DNA of 64,000 nt from BCD1 sp965230565 (GCA_965230565.1 CBDDLH010000016.1:1178001-1242000); one strand, 5' to 3'. Shown: positions 8,633 through 17,499, counted from the first letter of the stretch. Numbers and translations are program-made. Notes: a model not told the origin generated them from the letters alone.

Positions 8633-9562
8633 ATGAGTTTACTCGATAATATTAAAGTAAGAAGCTTTAGCAATCTCGAACTGCTTGCCCGTCAGGTAGT
8701 TGAAGGGTTCATCATTGGATTACACAAAAGTCCGTTTCATGGTTTTTCTGTAGAATTCGCCGAACACCGGCTGTATAACCAGGGAGAATCTACCAAGAAT
8801 ATCGACTGGAAGGTTTTCGCCAGAACGGATAAATTATTCAGTAAACGTTTTGAGGAAGAAACAAACCTTCGTTGTCAGATAGTCCTGGACGTATCTTCTT
8901 CAATGTATTTCCCTGACCCTGAAGAAAGCCCTGAAAGTGGTAACAACAAGATTAGTTTTTCCGCACTCGCTGCGGCATCATTAATGAATTTACTGAAAAA
9001 GCAAAGAGATGCGTTTGGACTGAGTTTTTTCGATGATGAAGTACATTTGCACACCAGATGCAAAGTCAATACCAAACATTACCGTTTATTGTTGAGCTAT
9101 CTCGAAAAACAATTAGATCAAACCGGCCTCAACAAAGGAACCTCTGCTGCCAAAGCACTACACCAGATTGCCGACAGCATTCATAAACGTTCCCTGATCA
9201 TCATTTTCAGTGATATGTTTGAACAAAGTGATGAGACCGGCAAATTATTTGCTGCCCTTCAGCACCTCAAACACGCTAAGCATGAAGTGGTATTATTCCA
9301 TGTGGTTGACAAAGCCAAGGAATTGGATTTTGAGTTTGAAAATCGCCCATATGAATTCATTGATATGGAAACCGGGGAAAGGGTAAAACTCCAGCCCAAC
9401 CAGGTTAAAGAAAAATACCTGACAGAAATCCAGAAATTCAAGGAGGAACTTAAATTGAAGTGCCTTCAATACCAGATCGACTTTGTGGAAGCAGACATCA
9501 ACCAGGGCTACGGCCCTATCCTGCAGGCTTATCTGGTCAAGAGAAGCCGGATGTCTATATAA
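8633..9562 (+). CDS. DUF58 domain protein (vWA-like)
   Basis: A 309-residue DUF58 protein. The N-terminal signature with SxFHGxSVEFAEHRxYxxGD-like spacing (here HGFSVEFAEHRLYNQGES) is at about residues 38-55. It leads into a von Willebrand A-like fold with the metal-site motif DVSSSM near residues 86-91. In many Bacteroidota DUF58 genes sit beside a MoxR ATPase and BatA/B/C genes, but none is next to this one. No membrane segment is seen. The role is unproven; a chaperone-linked or stress-response function is the usual suggestion. PPK2 follows 51 bases later on the same strand. Confidence 0.88.
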   Translation: MSLLDNIKVRSFSNLELLARQVVEGFIIGLHKSPFHGFSVEFAEHRLYNQGESTKNIDWKVFARTDKLFSKRFEEETNLRCQIVLDVSSSMYFPDPEESPESGNNKISFSALAAASLMNLLKKQRDAFGLSFFDDEVHLHTRCKVNTKHYRLLLSYLEKQLDQTGLNKGTSAAKALHQIADSIHKRSLIIIFSDMFEQSDETGKLFAALQHLKHAKHEVVLFHVVDKAKELDFEFENRPYEFIDMETGERVKLQPNQVKEKYLTEIQKFKEELKLKCLQYQIDFVEADINQGYGPILQAYLVKRSRMSI

Positions 9563-9613
9563 GTGCAGAATGCATGGTGATGAGTGAATAGTGTTGAATT
9601 AAAAAATTAAGCA

Positions 9614-10354
9614 ATGATAAACATTAAAGACTTACCAACTGATCCTCCTGAACATCTGGACAGGGATGAAATTGAAAAAGAAACCAAAAAACTGACCAAG
9701 CGACTGGCAGAATTACAATATCTTTTGCGTGCTGAAGGAAAGCATTCAGTATTAGTCGTTCTACAGGGAATGGATGGATCCGGAAAGGATGGTGCTGCGA
9801 CAAAAGTTTTTAAATATTGTCAGCCATCCGCTATTCAGTCTTATTCGTTCAAAAAGCCTTCCGATGAGGAATTTGCGCACGATTTTCTCTGGAGAGTTCA
9901 CAAACAGGCTCCTGAGAAAGGAGTCATAAAAATTTTCAACCGTTCCCATTACGAAGATATTCTGATCCAGCGGGTTCATAAATGGATATCAGAGGAAAGG
10001 GTTGAAAAACGGATGAAAGCTATCAATGCTTTTGAAGAATTGCTCGAATTCGATAATAATACCCTCGTGCTCAAGTTTTTCCTTAATATTTCCTACGAAC
10101 AACAGGAACTCGAATTACAGGAACGCATCGATGAACCGGAAAAACACTGGAAACACAACGATGGCGACTGGAAGGAAAGAGAGCACTGGGATGAGTATAT
10201 GAAATGTTACGAATACATTTTGAATGAGAGTGCTATTCCGTGGACTGTGGTGCCGGTTGATTCAAGATGGTACCGGAATTATATTATTGCCAAAAAAATG
10301 GTAGAGGAGCTTGAAGCATTGAATATGCAGTATCCTCCATTGGAAAGGGACTAA
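9614..10354 (+). CDS. Polyphosphate kinase 2 family protein
   Basis: A 246-residue PPK2-type polyphosphate:nucleotide phosphotransferase. The P-loop GMDGSGKDG is at residues 53-61, preceded by VLVVLQ. Further family motifs follow: the FNRSHYEDIL segment around 113-122 and the helix-rich lid beginning near KWISEERVEKR. PPK2 enzymes transfer phosphate between polyphosphate and nucleotides in the cytoplasm; whether this one prefers AMP, ADP or GDP cannot be read from sequence by eye. The single-domain length fits short PPK2 forms. It is followed after 9 bases by the S4-domain gene, so the two are likely co-transcribed. Confidence 0.9.
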   Translation: MINIKDLPTDPPEHLDRDEIEKETKKLTKRLAELQYLLRAEGKHSVLVVLQGMDGSGKDGAATKVFKYCQPSAIQSYSFKKPSDEEFAHDFLWRVHKQAPEKGVIKIFNRSHYEDILIQRVHKWISEERVEKRMKAINAFEELLEFDNNTLVLKFFLNISYEQQELELQERIDEPEKHWKHNDGDWKEREHWDEYMKCYEYILNESAIPWTVVPVDSRWYRNYIIAKKMVEELEALNMQYPPLERD

Positions 10355-10363
10355 GTTCAAACT

Positions 10364-10762
10364 ATGCTCAAAAAAGTAAGAATTGATAAATGGCTATGGA
10401 GTGTGCGCATCTTCAAATCCCGCACCATGGCCTCAGATGCCTGTAAATCAGGCAAAATAAAGATCGATGGCAAAAGTGTGAAACCTTCGTTTATGGTGGA
10501 ACGGGAGGCAGAAGTTTTTGTTCATAAAGGGGGATTCAATTTACACTTTAAGGTTGTTGACCTGATTCAAAAGCGGGTTTCTGCGGCCCTGGCTCAGGAA
10601 TGTTATGAGAACCTCACTTCCGAAGAGGAAATGAATAAATACAAAGACTGGTTTGTCGGAAAAGGCGCCAGTGAACAAAGAGAAAGGGGAAGCGGCCGCC
10701 CTACCAAAAAGGAGCGGAGAGAGATTGATGAGTTCAAAGATGACTTCTTCTTCGACTTTTAA
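10364..10762 (+). CDS. S4-domain RNA-binding protein (Hsp15-like)
   Basis: A 132-residue protein with an N-terminal S4 RNA-binding domain (residues 4-62), visible as RIDKWLWSVRIFKSRTMASDACKSG followed by GKIKIDG and a VKPS segment. The C-terminal third is highly charged (ERRE..., then DDFFFDF). Length and layout resemble Hsp15 (HslR), which rescues stalled 50S subunits carrying nascent chains. The gene starts 9 bases after PPK2. The charged acidic-aromatic tail is a feature of the Bacteroidota versions. Function is inferred from family membership only. Confidence 0.85.
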   Translation: MLKKVRIDKWLWSVRIFKSRTMASDACKSGKIKIDGKSVKPSFMVEREAEVFVHKGGFNLHFKVVDLIQKRVSAALAQECYENLTSEEEMNKYKDWFVGKGASEQRERGSGRPTKKERREIDEFKDDFFFDF

Positions 10763-11041
10763 GTTTTTCTTTTTACCACTTGATAAATTTTCCTAAATTA
10801 AAGAAAATGCATCCTTTTGGAACATTTTTGTCACTAATGGCGTTTATAAAAAAGGATGTTAGTTAAAAGAAATACCCATACAATTATTCATTTAATTCCA
10901 TTTCATTTGGTCTTCACCCCTTTTGTTTTTCGGTGATTGAAAAACAGTTGTGACATCCGTTAATCACATTTACTACTCTATTTATAAAAGCTTCACTGCC
11001 TTCAGGGAAGCTAATTCATTTTTAACCAAAACCTAATATAT

Positions 11042-11404
11042 ATGAAGAATCCTCAATTGATTAAAAGAGCCGTTGAATGGGCAAAACAAAAAGGTTTCAA
11101 AAAATTAAAAGCCAATTGCGACGATTTTGAGACGCCCGTTCAATACGTGAGTACTGACAAGGAAGATACCTTTACACCTGACATTACCGGTGTGCAGCGC
11201 GTTGGAAAAAGTTATATAGAAGTTGCTCTGAAGCAAGACAACGTTAAACGCATCGTCACCAAGTGGAAATTACTGAGTACTCTAGCCAATATAAAAGGAG
11301 GCAAATTCATCCTTTTAGCACCTAGAGGGCACAAATCATTTGCGGAAAACATTGTCAGGCAACATCAGCTCAGCGCCCAAATTGTATATTTTAAAAGTGA
11401 ATAA
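11042..11404 (+). CDS. Uncharacterised 120-residue protein, possibly nuclease-fold
   Basis: I do not recognise this protein with certainty. It is basic, without signal peptide or membrane segment. The core PDITGVQRVGKSYIEVALK, around residues 48-66, has a PD pair followed by a strand with Glu and a Lys four positions later. It is then followed by alternating helix and strand (LAPRGHK). This layout resembles small PD-(D/E)xK-fold proteins, but the spacing of the Glu and Lys is not canonical, so catalytic activity is doubtful. It lies 34 bases upstream of the sigma factor gene on the same strand, suggesting co-transcription. A hairpin (10989-11012) lies in its leader. Confidence 0.75.
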   Translation: MKNPQLIKRAVEWAKQKGFKKLKANCDDFETPVQYVSTDKEDTFTPDITGVQRVGKSYIEVALKQDNVKRIVTKWKLLSTLANIKGGKFILLAPRGHKSFAENIVRQHQLSAQIVYFKSE

Positions 11405-11438
11405 AATTTATTAATCAGCAAGCATTTTTTTTAGCATC

Positions 11439-12299
11439 ATGAGAGCCTTAAAAATTACAAATACGATTACTTCGAGGGATGAGAAATCTCTTGAAAAATA
11501 TTTCAACGAAATATCCAGGTATGATGTTTTGGCACCTGAGGAGGAGCTGGAGGCTTTCAGGTTATTAAAAGCTGGTGACGAAGAAGCACTTATAAAAATC
11601 GTTCGCCATAATCTGCGCTTTGTAGTTTCAGTCGCCAAACAATATCAGCATATGGGACTACACCTGGGAGATTTGATCAATGAGGGTAACCTCGGACTGA
11701 TAAAGGCTGCCCAGCGGTTTGATGAAACCAAAGGCTTCAAATTTATTTCCTATGCTGTTTGGTGGATAAGACAATCTATTTTGCAGGCCATCAATGAAAA
11801 GGGCCGGAAGATCAGATTGCCGCTTAATTTCACGAGTACTTCTAATAAGGTTCGACAAAAAACCATGGAAATCCTCCAACACCAGGAACGTGAACCTACC
11901 CTTGATGAACTCGCCATAGAAACAGGTTTACCTGAGAAAACGATCCAAAAGTGCATTGAATCCTACAAAAAATGCAGTTCACTGGATGCACCTCTCAACG
12001 ATGAAGATGACACCTCCAAGGCAAGCTTTATTTCAGATACCAGCATCCCTCAGCCTGACCACGAAATGGCTGAAAAAGAGTCCACTGCGATTAAAGTTCG
12101 TGAATTACTCAATATCCTTCCTCCCAGACAAGCGAAGGTAATATCAATGTATTTCGGTATTGGGCATAAAAACCCCATGAGTCTTACCTCAATTGCTGAG
12201 ACCGTAGGCGTAAGCCGCGAAAGAGCCCGGCAAATTCGGGATAAAGGTCTGGTCAAACTCAGGTCTTATACAAAAAGAAAGCCCGCTATGGTTTTCTAA
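11439..12299 (+). CDS. RpoD/SigA-family sigma factor
   Basis: A 286-residue primary-type sigma-70 factor lacking region 1.1, as is normal in Bacteroidota. Region 1.2 (SLEKYFNEISRYDVL) starts near residue 17. Region 2 contains LRFVVSVAKQY and the -10 recognition helix FKFISYAVWWIRQSILQAI at about residues 102-120. Region 3 follows RLPLN, and region 4.2 has the helix-turn-helix AETVGVSRERARQIRDKGL near 250-268. After RLPLN the sequence runs FTSTSNKVRQK, which departs from the usual housekeeping RpoD wording, so it may be a group 2 paralogue rather than the main sigma factor. It probably shares a transcript with the 120-residue gene upstream. Confidence 0.9.
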   Translation: MRALKITNTITSRDEKSLEKYFNEISRYDVLAPEEELEAFRLLKAGDEEALIKIVRHNLRFVVSVAKQYQHMGLHLGDLINEGNLGLIKAAQRFDETKGFKFISYAVWWIRQSILQAINEKGRKIRLPLNFTSTSNKVRQKTMEILQHQEREPTLDELAIETGLPEKTIQKCIESYKKCSSLDAPLNDEDDTSKASFISDTSIPQPDHEMAEKESTAIKVRELLNILPPRQAKVISMYFGIGHKNPMSLTSIAETVGVSRERARQIRDKGLVKLRSYTKRKPAMVF

Positions 12300-12306
12300 G
12301 GGGAAT

Positions 12307-12450
12307 TAGGAAAAGTGGAAGGTTGGAAAAGTGGGAGAATGAGAGAATGAAAATTGAAGCAAAATTATTTCTAGGTGAAATACACTCTAGTTAAGTTCCC
12401 AAAGATATGCAAAGAAAATATCTTCCACCATTCCAATTTTCCACCATTCC
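12307..12450. repeat. Degenerate inverted repeat of GGAAAA/GTGGAAGG words
   Basis: The left arm (12307-12336) reads as repeated words AGGAAAAGTGG, AAGGTTGG and AAAAGTGGGA. The right arm (12421-12450) reads TCTTCCACC, ATTCCAATTTT and CCACCATTCC, an imperfect reverse complement. It is the same class as the elements at 5900-5973 and 25435-25519. Confidence 0.5.
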
Positions 12451-12530
12451 TGAAATTCTGATGACTCAACTATCTTTACAGAAATTCAATCATTTGAAAC
12501 TAAAAAAATTAATAAAAACCTAATTCCAAC

Positions 12531-13049
12531 ATGAATGAACAACCTAAATTAAAAATAAACATAAACCAATCCTGTGCCATCCTTATTGATGGCAACAACA
12601 TAGAAATGAGCCTTCAAAATCTTGTTGGCAAACCCAATGCCTTACTTGATTTTGATAGCATTATCCCCAAATTGCTGGATAACCGAGGCCTTAACAGATT
12701 GATCTATTTCCGTGAAGGAAAAAGCATTTCCGATAAACTGGCAGACCGTCTGCTCAACCAATATCACGGGTCAGTAGTACCCTGCCACAAATCTGCCGAT
12801 ATTCCGCTGACCATCAAAGCTACCCAGATCGCCCAGAAAGTAGATACTATCATCATCCTTTCCGGAGATTCCGATTATGTAGAGCTCGTCAGACACCTCA
12901 AAGGAGAAGGTGTCCGCGTCGAAATCGCAGCGGTCAAGCAAAATACCGCGCATATTTTGATTGAAGAAGCGGATCTGTTTACCCCTATTACCGAGGAGGA
13001 TTGTTATATTCTGAAATCGTTTCGTGCGAAGAAAGGGAAGAAGGGGTAA
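12531..13049 (+). CDS. NYN domain protein (PIN-like nuclease fold)
   Basis: A 172-residue protein of the NYN/LabA (DUF88) family. The signature residues of the PIN-like acidic site are visible: AILIDGNNIE near residues 16-25, and IIILSGDSDYVELVRHLKGEG near 107-127 with the paired Asp residues. IEEADLF closes the fold. NYN proteins are predicted metal-dependent RNases. No signal peptide is present. It is a single-domain protein with no neighbouring partner, so its RNA target is unknown. The start is the first ATG of a run preceded by an A-rich leader typical of this genome. Confidence 0.88.
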   Translation: MNEQPKLKININQSCAILIDGNNIEMSLQNLVGKPNALLDFDSIIPKLLDNRGLNRLIYFREGKSISDKLADRLLNQYHGSVVPCHKSADIPLTIKATQIAQKVDTIIILSGDSDYVELVRHLKGEGVRVEIAAVKQNTAHILIEEADLFTPITEEDCYILKSFRAKKGKKG

Positions 13050-13132
13050 TACGGGAATATCAACAATAATCTTCCTCTTTTATTTGCGATTGAAATTTCT
13101 CCAATCCTTTTCCTCTTTTTGCTTCAAAAAAT

Positions 13133-13140
13133 TATATTTG
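13133..13140 (+). promoter_or_regulatory. Putative -7 box
   Basis: TATATTTG is a perfect match to the TAnnTTTG consensus, 22 bases before the ATG at 13163. No TTG stands at the usual -33 distance, so this is a half-supported promoter. Confidence 0.35.
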
Positions 13141-13162
13141 ACCTTCATCTAAATCCAACTTC

Positions 13163-13933
13163 ATGAAGCGGTCTCCTTTTTTGGTCAAAAAGAACATATA
13201 TCAATGGGAAGGAGCTCTTTTCAATCTGATCTGTGCATTATATTTCTTTTTCCTCGCGCCTATAGTATTGGAAGCTTCTGCCAATAGTTTTTTTAAAGAA
13301 GGTCCGGCTTTTATACCATGGTTGGGTGTTGTCCTGATTATCATTTCCCTACTGGAGATTTATGCCTTTCCCAAAAAGATGAAGTATGTGCACAAAGCCG
13401 TACAGGATGAAGGAAAGCAAATAAACAGCGGATTTACCTTATGGATGTTTCATGCCGTGATTTCTATAATCATACTCTTCATGGCCACCGAAGCTTTTGG
13501 CTATGAAATCGTTGGTGAAGATGGTGAAAATGCCATGCCCTGGGGGTTATCAATACTGATACCGGCGGTAGTCATAAAAGAATTATACCTCTTGTTTACC
13601 ATTATTGGAGTGGATCCGGAAGAGAATCTCGAAGCTTACGATCGTCCGAATAAAAAAGAGTGGAAACTGGATCTGATTCTGGTCATTTATGCCTGTCTTG
13701 CCTATACAGTTACCTGGCAAACCATCTCCCATAATATGGATATGGAGAAGCACAACCTGCCCATGTACATCCTTAATCTAATCTTATCCACCCTCATTTT
13801 CCTGATTTTTTACCTGCCTATTAGAATTCCTTACTTTTTAGAAGAAATGACGCAAATGGATACCCAAAAAGAATGGATCAGATTCATAGTTCCATTGTTA
13901 ATTACAGTTATTGCGGTAGTTGCAGGATTGTAA
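13163..13933 (+). CDS. Integral membrane protein, about seven helices
   Basis: A 256-residue polytopic protein I do not recognise. Hydrophobic segments lie at about residues 18-40, 50-68, 93-113, 124-147, 168-188, 198-224 and 236-255, so seven membrane helices are likely. Short charged loops separate them (for example KKMKYVHKAVQDEGKQ and DPEENLEAYDRPNKKEWK). No transporter or enzyme motif is visible. It is a single gene with no functional neighbour, followed by a dispersed repeat. Confidence 0.8.
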   Translation: MKRSPFLVKKNIYQWEGALFNLICALYFFFLAPIVLEASANSFFKEGPAFIPWLGVVLIIISLLEIYAFPKKMKYVHKAVQDEGKQINSGFTLWMFHAVISIIILFMATEAFGYEIVGEDGENAMPWGLSILIPAVVIKELYLLFTIIGVDPEENLEAYDRPNKKEWKLDLILVIYACLAYTVTWQTISHNMDMEKHNLPMYILNLILSTLIFLIFYLPIRIPYFLEEMTQMDTQKEWIRFIVPLLITVIAVVAGL

Positions 13934-13949
13934 AAATTGTACACGAATA

Positions 13950-14075
13950 ATATGGTGGCGGATGCCCGAAAATCTTGCTGTTTGACGGAGGAGTTTAGAT
14001 TTTCTAGAGTTTTTGTTTTACTTTTGGGGCAATGCCAAAAGTAAATGCCCAGCCGGCACGAGGCGATGCTAAACT
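13950..14075. repeat. Dispersed repeat-like element with hairpin
   Basis: The segment contains a perfect 11-base stem (14017-14027 with 14035-14045, loop GGCAATG), in which TTACTTTTGG faces CCAAAAGTAA. It is flanked by GC-rich sequence unlike its surroundings (GGCGGATGCCC and CCCAGCCGGCACGAGGCGATGC). From memory, elements with this stem are common downstream of genes in many Bacteroidota. It may also act as a terminator for the membrane protein gene. Confidence 0.5.
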
Positions 14076-14182
14076 TAAGCACAAATAATTGTATTTCAGC
14101 AACTTAATTCAAGTCAACCCCAAAAAACATACGTGTAAATAGCCCTCTAGACTTTGTCAAAAGAAGAACAAATTTTCATAAA

Positions 14183-15262
14183 ATGATACGAACAATATTT
14201 TTCCTTATCCCAATAGTTTTCTTTTTCTCATGCGAACAACCCGAGCCTGTTATGAAGGTTGAAAAAATGGAATTAACGCTGGAACTCGCCAACGACCTGG
14301 CGGAATTACCCCTTAAATGTATGGATCAGGAATATCCGAATAAACTCGGACAAGTCCTCGCTTCCAAAGATAACCTTAGGGAGCCCGGTGATTTGCATCC
14401 TGCTTTTTATGGTTGTTTCGATTGGCACTCGGCAGTTCACGGACATTGGTCATTGGTGAAATTGCTCAAAACATTTCCTGACCTGGAAAAGGCAGATACG
14501 ATTCGAACTAAATTGGCGGAAAATCTGACGGCTGAAAAGATTTTGTTGGAAGTGGAATATTTCCAGATGCCGCAGGAGAAAAGTTATGAACGCACCTATG
14601 GTTGGGCATGGCTCTTGAAACTTGCTGAGGAGCTTCACACCTGGGACGACCCGCAGGCACAAGAATGGTCTGCAAACCTTCAACCACTTACTGATCTGAT
14701 TGTTGAACGTTATCTGGAATTCCTCCCCAAACTGCTCTACCCTATTCGCGTAGGTGAACACCCGAATACAGGTTTCGGTCTTACTTTCGCCTACGATTTT
14801 GCACAGGCCACCGGACATGACAGCCTGAAACTTTTGATCGAGGAAAGAGCAAAATTCTATTTCCAAAATGACACAGAATGCCCATTAAGCTGGGAGCCCT
14901 CAGGCTTTGACTTTCTCTCTCCCTGCCTGGAAGAAGCGGATATCATGCGAAGAGTTTTGTCTCCGGAAGCGTTTAAAACCTGGTTTGACGCTTTCCTTCC
15001 TCAGCTCACAAAAAGCGATATCATTTATGAACCCGGAAAAGTATCAGATCGCTCTGATGGAAAGCTTGTTCACCTGGATGGGGTAAATTTCAGTCGTGCA
15101 TGGTGTCTTTATGGTATTGCAGAGGCTATTCCTGAGTATTCACACTTGACTGCAATAGCCAATGAACATATGGAGTTTACTATCAACAATTTAAAGAACG
15201 ATGGTTATGAAGGCGGGCATTGGTTGGGGTCATTTGCGATTTATGCGTTTACTGTTGAATAG
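14183..15262 (+). CDS. DUF2891 lipoprotein
   Basis: A 359-residue DUF2891 family protein with a lipoprotein signal: hydrophobic residues 4-16 then FFSC, with Cys at about residue 17. The family block CFDWHSAVHGHWSL lies at about 79-92. A predicted all-helical barrel continues with RTYGWAWLLKLAEEL and GEHPNTGFGL, and the closing block RAWCLYGIAE. Helical barrels of this kind resemble glycan-processing (alpha/alpha)6 folds, but no activity has been established for the family as far as I know. It should be anchored in an envelope membrane. It is monocistronic and followed by a palindrome. Confidence 0.88.
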   Translation: MIRTIFFLIPIVFFFSCEQPEPVMKVEKMELTLELANDLAELPLKCMDQEYPNKLGQVLASKDNLREPGDLHPAFYGCFDWHSAVHGHWSLVKLLKTFPDLEKADTIRTKLAENLTAEKILLEVEYFQMPQEKSYERTYGWAWLLKLAEELHTWDDPQAQEWSANLQPLTDLIVERYLEFLPKLLYPIRVGEHPNTGFGLTFAYDFAQATGHDSLKLLIEERAKFYFQNDTECPLSWEPSGFDFLSPCLEEADIMRRVLSPEAFKTWFDAFLPQLTKSDIIYEPGKVSDRSDGKLVHLDGVNFSRAWCLYGIAEAIPEYSHLTAIANEHMEFTINNLKNDGYEGGHWLGSFAIYAFTVE

Positions 15263-15279
15263 CCCGTTTAACCCAAAAG

Positions 15280-15320
15280 AGTAAGACCTCCGAGGTTTTC
15301 GAAACCTCGGAGGTCTTACT
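15280..15320. repeat. Perfect 19-bp-stem palindrome
   Basis: Bases 15280-15298 pair without mismatch with 15302-15320, leaving a TCG centre. The arm begins AGTAAGACCTCC. The lack of a T-run argues against a simple terminator. From memory, palindromes with AGACCTCCGAGG arms are dispersed in many Bacteroidota genomes. This one lies between the convergent DUF2891 and hydroxyacyl-CoA dehydrogenase genes. Confidence 0.75.
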
Positions 15321-15328
15321 ATTTAGAA

Positions 15329-15362
15329 AACCAGCAACAAGTAACTTGTAACCAGCAACCAG
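15329..15362. repeat. AACCAGC heptamer repeat
   Basis: Units AACCAGC, AACAAGT, AACTTGT, AACCAGC and AACC run with a period of 7, adjacent to the palindrome. This is the fourth member of the heptamer family in the window. Confidence 0.5.
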
Positions 15363-15368
15363 ACAGAT

Positions 15369-16256
15369 TTACTTAAAACTATCCGCCACCACTAACTCCT
15401 TACTTCCCGGTGTATAGGCATAAAATCCTTCTCCTGTCTTACGGCCCATTTTCCCTGCAGTCACCATATTCACCAATAACGGACAAGGAGCATATTTCGG
15501 ATTACCAAAGCCATCATATAATACTTCCAGGATGGACAAACAAACATCCAGTCCAATGAAGTCGGCTAATTGGAGAGGTCCCATTGGATGAGCCATTCCG
15601 AGTTTCATCACTGTGTCGATTTCTTCAACACCGGCCACGCCTTCAAATAAAGTGTAAATGGCCTCATTGATCATCGGCATCAAAATCCTGTTGGCAACAA
15701 AGCCCGGGTAATCATTTACTTCAACAGGCACCTTCCCAAGATTGCGGGATAATTCCATAATAGTTGAAGTCACTTCGTCGGAAGTGCTGTACCCGCGGAT
15801 CACTTCGATGAGTTTCATGATAGGTACCGGATTCATGAAATGCATGCCAATCACATTTTCAGGGCGCTTGGTTGCAGCTGCGATCTTGGTGATGGAGATG
15901 GAGGATGTATTGGTAGCCAGGATGGCCCCTTCAGGCGCATGCTCATCCATCATGCCAAATATCTTTAATTTAAGGTCTACATTTTCGGTGGCCGCCTCAA
16001 CAACAAGATCAGCGTTTTTGATACCATCAGCCATATCTGTAAATGTGGTGATATTGGCCAGGGTTGCATCCTTATCTGCTTCGGAGATCTTTTCTTTAGT
16101 CACCATTCGTCCGAGGTTTTTGGAGATGGTTGCGATGGCTTTTTCAAGAGCGTCAGGAGCAATATCGATCAGGTTTACGGTATATCCTTTCATGGCAAAT
16201 ACATGTGCAATACCATTGCCCATGGTGCCAGCTCCAATGACTGAAATATTTTTCAT
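15369..16256 (-). CDS. hbd: 3-hydroxybutyryl-CoA dehydrogenase
   Basis: A 295-residue short-chain 3-hydroxyacyl-CoA dehydrogenase. The NAD-binding motif GAGTMGNGIAHVFA is at residues 7-20. The catalytic His lies in IGMHFMNPVPIMKLIEVI near residues 139-156, and the C-terminal helical domain has DYPGFVANRILMPMINEA. It interconverts 3-hydroxybutyryl-CoA and acetoacetyl-CoA with NAD(P). The length is standard. It is transcribed alone, convergent with the DUF2891 gene. Whether it serves butanoate, beta-oxidation or phenylacetate degradation cannot be told from its neighbours. Its leader contains the word CTGAACCTAA, shared with two outer membrane protein genes at 45 kb. Confidence 0.92.
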   Translation of the reverse strand: MKNISVIGAGTMGNGIAHVFAMKGYTVNLIDIAPDALEKAIATISKNLGRMVTKEKISEADKDATLANITTFTDMADGIKNADLVVEAATENVDLKLKIFGMMDEHAPEGAILATNTSSISITKIAAATKRPENVIGMHFMNPVPIMKLIEVIRGYSTSDEVTSTIMELSRNLGKVPVEVNDYPGFVANRILMPMINEAIYTLFEGVAGVEEIDTVMKLGMAHPMGPLQLADFIGLDVCLSILEVLYDGFGNPKYAPCPLLVNMVTAGKMGRKTGEGFYAYTPGSKELVVADSFK

Positions 16257-16504
16257 AATCTATGATTTTATATGGTTAGGTTCAGTAAAAAACAGCGGTT
16301 TTTAAGTCATCAAAAACAACGACTGATATTTTGTGCAAAAGTACGATTTTAAAGGCTGATTTTTTAATGATAGACTGCTTTTCAAAAGAACTAATTTGCC
16401 AATTTCTCAAAATGCAATACTATTAGAAAGAAATTTTTAACTGAGTAAAATAATTTTCAGAATAATCATTTTATTGAATAAGTTTACAATCTCAATAAAT
16501 ACCT

Positions 16505-17458
16505 ATGAATTTTCGCCAATTATTATTCCTGCCCTTTTGTCTTTTGCTAACCCTGCAGGCTTTTTCCCAACAACCAGATACAACTGCATACAAAGGAGTT
16601 GCAGCAGTAGTGTTTTTGGACTCATTTGTGGTGACGGCAAAACGGCAGGGATTTAACCCGGAAGAATTCATACAATATGTATTGGAGGATGAGAGTTTTT
16701 ACCTGGCATTTCAAAACCTGAGAAGAGTTAGTTATGAAGCAGAAAATGAAATCACGCTATTCAACAGGAAGGGAGGAATAAAGGCTGATTATTCAAGCAA
16801 AACAAAGCAGGTCTCCGACGGTAGATGCAGGTCCATGGAATTTTTGGAACAAAATGATTCCGGAAAATTTTTCAAAAGAAAAAACAGGGAGTATAAATAT
16901 TACACAGCCAAACTATTTGATCGTATTTTTTACACACATGGTACTGTTTGTGCGTCAAAACAATCAAAACCTTCCCACATATCTGAAATAACTCCACCTG
17001 AAGGTAAACTTGAAAAACACATTTTCGAACTTAAAAAACTGATCTTTCAACCCGGAATGAAGGCAGATGTACCGGTAATTGGTGGGAAAACAGCGATTTT
17101 TTCCGAAAAAATGCAGCGATATTATAATTACTCTTTGCTTTCCAAAAACTATAAAGGGATTGATTGCTATGCCTTTATCGCCTCCCAAAAACATGAATTC
17201 GAAGAAGACGATACGGTCATCAAATACATGGAAACCTTTTTCGAAAAGTCCAACTTCCAGGTTGTCGCAAGAAACTATTGGTTGAAATACAATGGTGCCC
17301 TCTTCAGTTTTGACGTTAAAATGAAAGTCAGGCTGACCAAACGGGGAGACATGTACCTGCCACAACACATTGAATATGAAGGATTCTGGGACATTCCCAT
17401 GAAAGCTGCCGAACGAGCCAAATTCAAAACAAAATTTTCGGATTTCAAAATCCCCTGA
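16505..17458 (+). CDS. Secreted protein of unknown function
   Basis: A 317-residue protein with a clear signal peptide (hydrophobic residues 6-20, cleavage near FSQ-QPD). The mature part is mixed alpha/beta, rich in Lys, Phe and Tyr, and contains no motif I recognise. A segment VVTAKRQGFNPEEFIQYVL follows shortly after the signal. It should be periplasmic or outer-membrane associated. It precedes the formate dehydrogenase genes by 96 bases on the same strand, but a good promoter lies in that gap, so it is probably a separate unit. Confidence 0.8.
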   Translation: MNFRQLLFLPFCLLLTLQAFSQQPDTTAYKGVAAVVFLDSFVVTAKRQGFNPEEFIQYVLEDESFYLAFQNLRRVSYEAENEITLFNRKGGIKADYSSKTKQVSDGRCRSMEFLEQNDSGKFFKRKNREYKYYTAKLFDRIFYTHGTVCASKQSKPSHISEITPPEGKLEKHIFELKKLIFQPGMKADVPVIGGKTAIFSEKMQRYYNYSLLSKNYKGIDCYAFIASQKHEFEEDDTVIKYMETFFEKSNFQVVARNYWLKYNGALFSFDVKMKVRLTKRGDMYLPQHIEYEGFWDIPMKAAERAKFKTKFSDFKIP

Positions 17459-17499
17459 TTAATTATTTCTCTTCTATTCCGGATTTGGAATTTTTCCAG

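Noticed and set aside
14183..15262. DUF2891 protein as a glycoside hydrolase
   Set aside because: The helical barrel is only a general resemblance; no catalytic residues could be identified, so no enzymatic call is made.
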